Shown: one piece after another, positions 54,376 to 64,000 of the stretch
How positions within the stretch are numbered: position 1 is the stretch's first letter
How the letters are laid out: the number at the start of each line of letters is the position of its first letter
From: Silene latifolia
Taxonomy: Eukaryota; Streptophyta; Magnoliopsida; Caryophyllales; Caryophyllaceae
Length of the DNA: 64,000 nt
Assembly: GCF_048544455.1 (NCBI RefSeq)
Contig: NC_133537.1
Span: 314,484,238-314,548,237, forward strand
Reading direction: 5' to 3'
Program-made: the position numbers and the translations under genes
Notes under the pieces: model-generated
The model's database searches: none
What the model was told of the DNA's origin: nothing
Seen by the model: the letters and a program-made list of their open reading frames with translations, nothing else

Positions 54376-57300
54376 TCAATTAACTGGCGCATCTAGCTCG
54401 TCGAAGTACAATACTTTAACACGATTGTCTGCTTCCTTTGCCTCGTGATAATGCTTCACATATTGCCCATTCACCTTGAACCTACTTCCTTCGGAATCTT
54501 CGAGCTCCACGGATCCAAATTTGGTAACGGCCGTCACCGTATAAGGACCACTCCACCTGGACTTCAGCTTGCCAGGAAACAATCGCAGTCGGGCATTAAA
54601 CAGCAGCACCTTTTGCCCAACATGAAACTCCCGAGGTAGAATTCTTTTGTCATGCCATCTCTTCGTCTTTTCTTTATAAATGCGCGAGCTATCATAGGCA
54701 TTCAGCCTAAATTCTTCCAACTCATTTTGCTGCAAAAGACGATTCTGACCACACAACTTAGGATCAAAGTTAAGCTCACGAATTGCCCACCAAGCCTTAC
54801 ATTCCAATTCAACAGGTAAGTGACATGATTTCCCATAAACTAGCCTATAAGGTGATGCACCAATTGGTGTCTTAAAGGAAGTTCTGTAGGCCCATAATGT
54901 GTCTTCTAATTTAAGACTACAGTCCTTCCGTGATTTAGAAACTACCTTAGACAAGATCTCTTTCAGCTCGCGATTAGAGACCTCAACCTGACCACTAGTT
55001 TGGGGATGATACCCCAAACCACGCCGGTGTTGGACACCAACTTTAGACAGAATAGAAGTTAGTTTCTTTTCATTAAAGTGCATTCCCCCATCACTAATGA
55101 CGACCCTAGGGACACCAAATCGGGGAAATATGACCTTTTTGAACATTTTTATCACGGTCTTGGCATCACAATGGGGTGAAGCAATTGCCTCAACCCATTT
55201 CGACACATAATCTACATCCAATAAAATGTACATGTTACCTTTACTAGACGGGAACGGTCCTTGGAAATCAATGCCCCAGACATCGAAAACCTCAACCTCT
55301 AGGATACCATTTTGCGGCATCTCATATCTCTTTGAAATGTTCCCTGATCGTTGGAAAGCATCACAAGCTGAAACAAAAGACTTAGCATCAGCAAACAAAG
55401 AAGGCCAGTAAAAACCAGACTGAAGTACCTTAGCCACGGTGCGCGATGGACCGTGGTGACCACCATAGGAAGAGGAGTGACAGCCTTCCAGGACTACTTT
55501 GGCCTCCCACTGCGGAATACACCGTCTGTAGAGACCGTCTGCACATTCCTTAAACAAATAAGGATCATCCCAGAAATACTGCTTAGCGTTATACAGAAAA
55601 CGCTTCCTCTGCTGATGAGAAAGGTCAGGCGCCAGCTTGCCACTGACAACGAAGTTAGCTATATCTGCATACCAAAGCTCTTGGTTAAAAATAGACGATA
55701 AAACAGCAAATAAAGTATCGTCAGGGAAAGAGTCATCAATAGGTAGGGAATCTTCCCCTTCCTGTCGCGTCAGTCGCGACAGATGATCAGCTACAACGTT
55801 CTCAGCTCCCTTCTTATCCTTAATCTGCAAATCAAACTCCTGAAGAAGGATTATCCATCTCAATAGCCGTGGTTTAGCCTCCTTCTTAGCAAGGAGGTGC
55901 CTCAAAGCTGCATGGTCAGTAAAAACAGTAACTTCGGACCCAATCAAATAAGAACGAAATTTCTCTAAGGCATAAACTACAGCTAGCAGCTCTTTTTCAG
56001 TGGTAGTGTACTTCACTTGAGCCTCATCCAGAGTTCGGCTCGCATAGTAGATTGCGTTTAAAGAGTTGTCTTTCCTTTGGCCTAGCACCGCTCCTAGTGC
56101 ATAGTCACTGGCATCACACATTATCTCAAACGGCAAGTCCCAGTCGGGAGGCTGTATGATCGGCGCAGAGACTAAAGCCTGCTTTAACCTGTGAAAAGCA
56201 GAAAGACACTCATCAGTAAACACAAAAGGGGCATCCTTAAGTAGCAGCTGTGTAAGTGGTTTAACAATTTTTGAGAAATCCTTGATAAACCGGCGATAAA
56301 AGCAGGCATGGCCAAGGAAACTCCTCACCCCCTTAACATTAACAGGAGGTGGTAATTGCTGAATCACTTCCACCTTTGCTTTATCAACCTCTATTCCCCT
56401 TTCAGAAACTAAGTGCCCTAAGACAACTCCCTCGTTGACCATGAAATGGCACTTCTCCCAGTTAAGCATGAGATTAACCTCGATGCAGCGCTGCAACACT
56501 TTATCAAGGTTAGACAGACAGTTAGAAAAATCACTTCCATAAACACTGAAATCGTCCATGAAAACTTCCATAATAGACTCAATAAACTCTGAAAATATCC
56601 CCATCATGCACCTTTGGAAGGTGGAAGGGGCATTAAATAAACCAAAAGGCATCCTGCGATAAGCAAACACGCCCTGAGGACAAGTAAATGTAGTCTTAGC
56701 TTGATCGTCTGGGTGAATAGGGATCTGAAAGAACCCTGAATACCCATCTAAATAGCAGAAAAATTTATGAGAAGCTAATTTTTCTACCATTTGATCAATA
56801 AAAGGAAGGGGAAAGTGATCTTTCTTGGTGGCGGCATTAAGCTGTCTGTAATCTATACACATCCGCCAACCAGTCACTACTCGAGTGGGTATTAACTCAT
56901 TCTTATCATTCTTAACCACAGTAGTCCCTCCTTTCTTCGGGACTACCTGCATTGGACTCACCCATTTAGAATGACCAATAGAATAAATAATACCTACGTC
57001 AAGCAGCTTCATTACCTCAGCCATCACAACATCCTGCATCTTCTGGTTCAGCCGGCGCTGACCCTGTTTGCAAGGTTTGTGATCTTCCTCCATCTTTATC
57101 CTGTGCATACAAATATCGGGACTAATCCCCTTGATATCGTCTAATGAATAACCCAATGCCTTCCTGTTTTTCTTAAGCACGGCTAACAAGGAAGTCAGCT
57201 GATCATTATCAAGCTTAGCACTAACAATGACTGGATATTGCTCAGTATCGTCTAAGAAAACATATTTTAGATGAGAAGGAAGAGGCTTACGCACCGGTAC

Positions 57301-59844
57301 CTTTACCTCAATGGAGCAAAGAGTGCTAATCATCTGTTCCACTTGCTCTCCCTCAGCGTCGGTGAATTCACGCTCATCTAAATCATCTATAAGCAAATCC
57401 AACACAGCGTCATCGTCATCTGGGTTATCTGCACACTCATCCAAAAGCATAAGAGCTTCTAGTGGGTCCTTCATGAAAGAACCCGACCAGAAGTCATAAA
57501 TAGACTCGTCAATAATATCAACCGAATAACAAGTATCCTCTATCATTGGCCGAGCCAAAGTACTAGGCAGACTGAAAGTGATCGCGTCATCCCCTACTGC
57601 AAGAGTCAAACGCCCTTGTTTGACATCAATAATGGCCCCAGCTGTACAAAGAAATGGTCTTCCTAAGATAATTGGGGCCCGGATGTCCTCAGCTATATCT
57701 AAAACAATGAAATCCACTGGTATAAAGAGCTTGCCTATTTTTACAGGCACGTCCTCTAAGACACCTAAGGGTCTCCTAACAGATCTATCAGCCATCTGTA
57801 GGGTAATGTTAGTCACTTTAAGATGACTCATATTCAATTTCTTGCAAACAGATATGGGCATGACACTGACGCTGGCTCCTAAGTCACAAAGAGCCTTATC
57901 AATAACCACATTGCCTATAATACAGGTAATAGAGAAGCTACCCGGGTCTTTCATTTTAGGTGGAGCTTTATTCAAAAGTAAATTACTAGACTTTTCCATA
58001 AATGAAACTGTCTCAAATTCATTTAGCTCTCTCTTACGCGTCACAATATCTTTCATAAATTTAGCGTAAGTAGGTACCTGGGTAACAAGTTCGGTAAAAG
58101 GGACAGTTACCTGGAGGTTCTTCACAACGTCCACAAACCTACCGTACTGTCGCTCGATCTTCGCGTCCTTCAGACGAACTGGAAAGGGTACTCTGGTAGC
58201 AATGAGTGGACCCGCGACTTTCTCTTTACCTTTATCAGTGCGTGACATCTTCACAGCAGAGGAAGATGACACGGTAGCGGAATTAGATAATAAAATAGGG
58301 TATCTGCTGCTTCTGGTGCTCGATCGAGCACTTTTACCACTCGATCGAATGGTTTCATTTTGGCTTTTACTCGATCGACCACTTTCTTCACTCGATCGAG
58401 TGATCTCTTTTTCAGGCTTACTCGATCGAGTGATTTCTTCAGCTATTTTACTCGATCGAGTAAGAATATTACTCGATCAACCATCTGTGATTTGGGCATT
58501 ACTCGATCGACCACAATTATCACTCGATCGAGTGATGGGATGAATTATTTCACTCGATCGAGTAGATTTTTCACTCGATCGAGTATCTGAGGAACACGCA
58601 GCAAGGATTTCGTCTAGAAATTCATCCAAATCATCATCCGGGGTATCATTAGCTGTCACAACCCCGTCTTCTGGTACTTTTAGCCCCTCATGAACAAGGC
58701 CACTTTGGAGATTTGCTGCATTGACTGGATCGCATGTCGGTAGAAGGTTGGCTTGATCTCTCGCGAGGGTCAATTGCGCTACTTGTTCTCTCAACTCCAT
58801 AATAACAGTTTCATTCTTGCTACATTTCTCCCCAAACTGTTGTGTCAAGTTCAACATCAGAGATTTCAGTTCGGCAATTTCCTCATTTGCAGAAGAAGAG
58901 ACCGGTTACGGCGCTGGCGTAGAAAGAGTAGAAACATTCTTCATTTTTTCATACAATTGAGAAAAAGGAACTCCTTGCTTGTATTTCTGATAAGCAAGGA
59001 CGTGCTCTATACTCGCCAGACACTCAATAGGGTCATGCCCTTCCATGCCACATCTACCACATAGCTCCACATGCTCAGTAATTGAACAAACCTGTGCGAT
59101 TTCACTCACAGTTTTCGTAATCTCCACTTTACCTAGACTTTTGCTAGGACTTTCTACCACAGCTGTACCCAACTCGTTGACTTGCTCACTACCTCGGGGA
59201 TTTCCATATTCTAAAACATGAATGGCCATCTCTTCAATAAGGCGCCACCCTTGGTCATCTTCAACATTCTTCGTGAATCTCCCCTTAGCTACACTATCTA
59301 GAATAGCTCTTTGGTTTCGATATAACCCGTTGTAGAATTGGGTGCAAAGGAACCAACGTTTGTGACCATGGTGAGGCATAGAACGGACGAGCTTCTTGAA
59401 CCTCGCTCACGCCCCATCCAAATCTTCAGTAGGTAGTTGCTCAAAAGAAGTAATCTGAGCTCTCAAGGCATTAGTACGCTGCGGTGGAAAATATCGCCTG
59501 TAAAAGGCCAAGGCAAGGGAACTCCAGTCGGTTACACCGGCTGCCTCCCTATCTAGATCTCTCAACCATTCTCGGGCATCATCAGCTAAAGAAAAGGGAA
59601 AAAGAGCTCCTTTCACTTTGTCCTGTGTCACCCCAGCAACAAGAGGAATGGTAGAGCAATACTCCGTAAACAGCTCTATATGCCTGCATGGATCTTCTTC
59701 AGGTACCCCCCTAAAGAGATTTCTCTCGACCAGCTGTATGTAAGATGGGTGGATTCCAAAGGTTCCCGAATCAGTAATGGGTAATAAGAAACCTTTTGGA
59801 AGGTAATCCACATTCGGCTCTGAATGGCTGGCTATATTCGGCAT
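54376..59844 (-). pseudogene. Athila-like gag-pol, copy B (single frame of about 1822 codons with three nonsense codons)
   Basis: One reading frame runs from ATG 59844 (MPNIASHSEPNVDYLPKG) to the stop at 54376. It is interrupted only by stops at 59407-59409 (TGG to TGA), 58906-58908 (CAA to TAA) and 58477-58479 (CGA to TGA in a palindrome). The region from 58272 is open for 1298 aa: protease Asp in DLGAS at residue 130 of that stretch, RT motif FMDD at 571-574, RNase H acids near 720, 761, 786 and 829, and integrase D1002, D1061, E1097 with a 35-residue gap. The second zinc-finger Cys pair is damaged (CDAFQRSG; copy A has CDACQRSG). All enzymes are present, but Gag is cut and the integrase zinc finger is suspect, so this copy is probably inactive. 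Confidence 0.92.
58318..58584 (-). repeat. Phased palindrome array in gag, copy B
   Basis: Cores at 58321, 58342, 58372, 58393, 58423, 58453, 58474, 58504, 58525, 58555 and 58576. Spacing is 21/30 except one 30/30 step where a 21-bp unit was lost in frame. One core is mutated to a stop codon. Confidence 0.95.
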
Positions 59845-59984
59845 TCTGGCAAATAGAATTTACAAAGCAAAACAGAAGACCTGCAAAACTAATCAAAAAC
59901 TTTGCAGAAATGAGATCAGTCTCAAGGAATAAATTCCTTGAGACGAGAAACAAACTTAAATAAAGCAACAAAATTGCGCCACCT

Positions 59985-60001
59985 CCCCGGCAACGGCGCC
60001 A
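59985..60001 (-). other. Athila-type primer-binding site, copy B
   Basis: TGGCGCCGTTGCCGGGG on the minus strand, next to LTR 5. Confidence 0.9.
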
Positions 60002-60006
60002 AAATT

Positions 60007-60618
60007 TGACAGGGCAGTCGTATACCTATAAAAAATAACCAACTGGCTCTAACTAATATAGCTAGGAAAGTCGGGTCGATCTCCACAGGGAGATGGGAAA
60101 ATGTCAGCTTTGTCTAAGTTCGTCACGGTAACCAAATTGGGGGGTTTTAATTGATTGATTGTTCTAAACTAATGAGAGTAAGGAAGAGAATAAAGTAGAG
60201 AAAAAGGATTAAGCAGATAAAGAAAGCAGCTAAGACAGATGGTTCACCATGATCATTCAGTCAAGTAATCTAGGTTTCAGGTCAGTGCAAGTATAGTCTA
60301 AGGAGCAGTGAATATCTCCTTTCGGTCTCAATTCGCCCTAAAGCAGAAAGAGCTTAGCTTTCGCCCTCACTATAATGCCCTAATGTTCGCTACGAGTCTC
60401 ACCCTTTCCAACCTTTCGGTCCAGGTCAAGGCTTACTACGATATAAATGCCTAATTGCGTCGACTCAGTTAAACAAATACAGAGAAATGCAGCAATTAAC
60501 AACAAAGACTACACCAGCATTAACCTTATAAATCGATTGCTATCCCTTCATAATCATGGATCCCCTTAGTCTTAGCAGAGGGAAATTAGCTATGCATCAC
60601 TATTGAATCAACAACAAT
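60007..60618 (-). repeat. LTR 5, truncated 5' LTR of copy B
   Basis: Matches the first 612 bp (plus-strand order) of the 1414-bp LTR, then stops at CAACAACAAT. Three filler bases (60619-60621) and the 54-bp LINE duplication follow. The missing part is the outer end, including the LTR promoter region. Confidence 0.93.
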
Positions 60619-60621
60619 TAC

Positions 60622-61360
60622 TATCCGTATTAAGCCTACCTGGTGTGAACGTACTCTGATTCTTTGAGACTATATCTCCAAGAAAAACCTTGAGTCTATT
60701 TGCCAACACCTTGGAAATCAGTTTAGATACAACATTGCAGAAACTAATTGGTCTAAAACCCATTATCTTTTTTGAAGCTTTCTTCTTCGGGATCAATACA
60801 ATATTTGTTTTATTTAAGCCCACGGGAATAGCACCACCATTTAACACAATGTTCTCAATTCGGCAGACAGAAGGACCAACAATATGCCAATAAGTTTGGA
60901 AAAAAAGACCATTCATACCATCTAATCCTAGTGCCTTCAACGGGTGCATCTGATCAAGGGCCGCAATAATCGCTTCCGTAGTATACTCGACTCTTAGTAC
61001 CTCGTTCATCTGCAATGTCACACGTCCTTCAATACCTGAAAGAATAGATGGAAGAATCGTCGGATTATCCGATGTAAAAAGCTACAGAAAATAGCCAACA
61101 ACGCACTGTTAGAGCCCCATTGCACTCTCAAAAACCCGCCCCTCCTCATCAACCAGTATCGAAATATGATTCCTCTATTTTTGTTGTCCTGCTTTTCTAT
61201 GAAATTTTTTCGTATTTCTATCCCCATCCTTGAGTCAAGGCACTCGAGATCGCTGCTTCCAGAATTTTTCCTCCTTAAGACAATAAATGGGCAACCTCCC
61301 ACACTAACCTCTACCGCTCCCGAACATTCTCCTCAGAACGATCTCCCTTTGTAACCCCTT
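60622..61360 (-). pseudogene. LINE 5' segment: reverse transcriptase N-terminal half (5'-truncated)
   Basis: From right to left: degraded EEKFWKQRSRVP, LKDGDRNTK and FHRKAGQQK pre-RT sequence (frames disrupted), then an open stretch 60608-61021 with ALDQMHPLKALGLDGMNGLF, NIVLIPKKK, FRPISFCNVVSKLISKVLANRLK and SKNQSTFTPGRLNTD. It continues at 39231 in the same frame. The endonuclease domain is absent, so the LINE is 5'-truncated near 61360, as is common. The duplicated 54 bp at 60622-60675 belong here and at 39178-39231. Confidence 0.87.
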
Positions 61361-61795
61361 CAGCCTTCTGTGCTTCTTATTAATATCTTACTTTATTGTA
61401 ATCAAAATTAAGGCCTGTTTTTTTTTACTTAATTTCAGTTCTTATAAGTTCAGTTCAGTTCAAATCGATTTAGGTGTGTTAAGTTCATTTGAGATCAATT
61501 CAATTTAGTTCATTTCAGTTTAGTACAATTTTGTATTGTATATAAGTTCGGTTTAGTTTAGGTCTATTAACTTCAGTTCGAATCAGTTCAATTCACTTCA
61601 GCCAGTTTCAGCTCAAAATAAAAGGGCCTACAGGTAAAATAAATAACAAATAACTCAAAATAAAGGTAGTATAGACATGTAATTTTCATTACTTGGATAA
61701 CTAGTATAAATCCTGCACACGAGCGATTTTTAAGATATGGGTAGTAGAAAATTTAACAATTATACTAATTGTATTTAACTCTATTTGAAATTTAA
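61361..61795. other. AT-rich flank with a candidate MITE
   Basis: No gene. It holds the candidate MITE at about 61410-61633 and AT-rich sequence up to the Helitron. Confidence 0.5.
61410..61633. mobile_element. Candidate hAT-like MITE with CAGTT-rich interior
   Basis: Ends are AAGGCCTGTTTTTTTT and, inverted, TAGGCCCTTTTATTTTG; imperfect inverted repeats. The interior is rich in TTCAGTTCAG-type repeats. No clean TSD seen, so the call is tentative. Confidence 0.35.
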
Positions 61796-63608
61796 CTAGT
61801 TTTTTTACCCGTGAAAATCACGGGTTATCTCTAGAAAAATTAAAAATTTAGATAGTGGATTTTTTTTGTGAATATCAAATGAAATCGAAATTTATTTCAT
61901 CATTGATACATATTCCTATTCTTTAATTTTGATCATCATCTAATAAAAATTCATAAATTTTAGAATTTGATTATGTACGAATTAGAAAACTTTAAAACCA
62001 AATTGAAATATTGAAGTTGTTAGTTGTATAAAAAGTGAATTTACCTGTGGAGTGTGCATGGCATCAAGAGTTAGCCGCTAACCATACGATTTCACCATAA
62101 GGTCTTCCTTTCGTACCGTCTACAAAACAAAAGTACAACAAAAAACAATACACAAATTAGTAATTCGTCATTCCAAATTCAAGTTAAAGAAAATACTGCA
62201 AGTTTTTACCACCTCCAAATGATTGTTTTGGAGGAAAACAAATGAGACGATCTTAAATAGGACAGGCTAAATAATGCTAATTTGGAAGTTAAATGATGTA
62301 CACTAAAATTAGTGTTCACAAACTTTAAATGACATAAATATTAATTAGGGAAAAACAAAAGCATTCAAAGGGTTGTATATAATGGGTTGCTTTATATAAT
62401 CTTTATGGTGGTAGGAATTATTGCAAAATTAGTATGAGAGTTAAATGGAGTAACGGTTATGCTAGGGCAGGGAATTAGAAGAGACTTGTCAGAAAATTCG
62501 ACGATGCCTTTAAGAAAATCATTGGACTTATGTGAAAATTATCGTGGGTTGAACTTAAATAATGGTTGAATATAAAATGCCATAATTTTACGTTTAAGAA
62601 TATTATTAAGCTACTCATTTGTTTTTCTTTTCAAGTTTGTATAATTTTAAATAAATAAATGTATAATTTTTATGAGCTATATTACTATGAAAAATGTTAA
62701 TCAATTCACTAACATTTTTTTTATTGTAAAATGAGAATTTTAATTATAAATTAAGAAATTTTGGTGTTACATCTTTTTTTTTTGGAATTTTTTAATTCAA
62801 CCATGAAATATAGTTTGTAATTTGGAAGTTCATGAGTAATAGTTATTAGATGGAGGATTAGTGAATGGAAACTATTATAGGTTTAATAGCCATTATAAAC
62901 TATTGATTCCAATCTTTTAATTTGTCTTTCCATTTATTTCCGAGTTATGTGTATTATTAAATAAGATAATTCATTAGTGAGGAGCTCAAAAGGTAAAACA
63001 AATAGGAAAAAATGTTAATGAAAATTACCATTATTATTATTGATCTTAAATAGTGGTTGAAATAAAATGTCATACCTTTACTTTTAAGAATATTATTAAA
63101 CCTCACAATTATTTTATATTTATTTAAAAGGGTTTGTATAACGAACTTAAATAAATAGATGTAGGTGTAAATTTTAAGTGGTACGATTTCAGGAAAGTTA
63201 AGTTTAACTTTTTACCAAAAAATAAAATAAAATATACAACATTTTCAACCAATATTTCATCATATGAAAATAAATTAAAAAAAACTATGAAAAACTTTAA
63301 TCAATTCATTAACATGTTTTATTACAATACATTCAATTAAAATGTTAATTTTATAAGTTAATGTTATGTTGTCAATTATCATTAATCAAGTAAGCAATAT
63401 AAATTAAAATTAATTAATATTAACCAATCTAAAAATGGCATGTGGAATAAATTTAAATGGTATATATGTTTGCGTGGAAAATGGTTGGGTAGGCGTGTGT
63501 CAATCTTAACCAAGGTGGCAATGTGAATGACTATGTGGCTTTTCCACATCCTATGTGGCTTTGTCTAGTTGACATTTTTTAGGATGCCTTTTAATAGTAT
63601 TTTATAGA
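61796..63608 (-). mobile_element. Second non-autonomous Helitron (about 1.8 kb)
   Basis: On the minus strand it starts TCTATAAAATACTATTAAAA (63608) and ends with hairpin ACCCGTGA/TCACGGGT (plus 61807-61825), 7 nt, then CTAG (61796-61799). Flanking bases are A and T, as Helitrons require. AT-rich, no Rep/helicase ORF. The 5' end is a choice by resemblance, so the right edge is less certain than the left. Confidence 0.7.
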
Positions 63609-64000
63609 TTATAAAATTTACTATTAATAATGTTTAGTTATAAGAGATAGAAAAGAGAAGGTTCAACACTATTACTCTGTATAAAATTACCAGTTTTACT
63701 GAAACTATTGTGTGTGTTTTTGTGTTGTAATAAATATACTTATATACTCCCTTCTATTCACTATTTTCTTCCCTATTTCCTTAAACGGATTATTCAGTTT
63801 TCTTCCCCTTTCTTATTTTGGAAACTTTTGCTCTTATTTTATTCATCTCTCTCTTCTATCACCAAACCCACCCAACTCTTTTACTTATATTTTATTACTT
63901 TCCTTAATGTTTTGGCCCCACAATTCTTTATTTAACTCCTAATTATTTATTCATCTCTCCTATCACCAAATCCCACACAACCCTTTTACTCCTATTTTAT
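63609..64000. other. Right flank with a 108-bp tandem duplication
   Basis: Segments starting ATTCATCTCTC at 63841 and 63949 are similar over the visible part (about 50 bp of the second copy), so a tandem repeat of about 108 bp runs off the window. Two overlapping ORFs here (about 75 aa) are low-complexity and not believable genes. Confidence 0.55.

Larger units (their letters stand above)
39232..60618 (-). mobile_element. Tandem array of Athila-like Ty3 elements (LTR-int-LTR-LTR-LTR-int-partial LTR)
   Basis: Five LTRs: 39232-40645, 48272-49685, 49697-51110 and 51122-52535 (each 1414 bp) and 60007-60618 (612 bp, truncated). Two internal regions, A 40646-48271 and B 52536-60006, both run on the minus strand with the Athila-type PBS. 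Adjacent LTRs in the middle are joined by the same 11-bp spacer. The whole array is flanked by a 54-bp duplication of LINE sequence instead of a 5-bp TSD. Confidence 0.93.

Noticed and set aside
61388..61397. TTACTTTATT as a LINE target-site duplication matching about 18058-18067
   Set aside because: The match overlaps the TTTA tail and the sequence is AT-rich, so chance is likely; the 5' end of the LINE is also not exact.

Overview
The window is plant nuclear DNA: spliced plant-type genes, a plant receptor-like protein, a cytosolic ribosomal protein gene with a telo-box/site II promoter, and dense Ty3 retrotransposons with plant iMet and Athila-type primer-binding sites. The repeated motif TACTCCGTA and the abundant palindrome TACTCGATCGAGTA suggest Caryophyllales, perhaps Caryophyllaceae. 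That placement is from memory and not tested.

Layout. 1-2593: 5' LTR and leader of a minus-strand Tekay-like element that runs off the left edge; it is inserted in the integrase of an Athila-like plus-strand element. 2594-8600: the 3' part of that Athila-like element (integrase end, ATHILA-type extra ORF, structured UTR, 3' LTR). 8601-18062: the only host-gene island: a spliced RIN13-like/RNase H-fold fusion gene (+), a decayed RLP fragment (-), an intact 897-aa LRR receptor-like protein (-), and eL29/RPL29 (-). 18063-61360: one 5'-truncated LINE (-) split into three pieces by two large insertions. Insertion 1 (18303-36916, TSD AAAGA) is a gag-only Tekay-like element. It itself holds a Helitron in its 5' LTR and a complete minus-strand Tekay-like element (24420-33925, TSD CCGTG). 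Insertion 2 (39232-60618) is a tandem Athila-like array, LTR-internal-LTR-LTR-LTR-internal-partial LTR, flanked by a 54-bp duplication of LINE sequence. 61361-64000: AT-rich DNA with a candidate MITE and a second Helitron.

The most unusual signals are in non-coding structure. First, arrays of the palindrome ACTCGATCGAGT are spaced by whole helical turns (about 21 and 30 bp, 51-bp super-period) in LTRs, UTRs and even the gag coding sequence of unrelated retroelements. Second, perfect hairpins with a GGA/GGGA-type loop and different but self-complementary stems precede polypurine tracts in several lineages. Third, three successive hairpins with a conserved AAAA bulge show compensatory stems. 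Fourth, an exact 19-bp array lies in both the UTR and the LTR of one element. These look like selected DNA or RNA architecture of the retroelements and are the best candidates for something undescribed.

Caution: many differences between sister copies, and many ORF breaks, sit at CAG/CTG sites. Part of the apparent decay may be systematic sequencing error at CHG-methylated cytosines.
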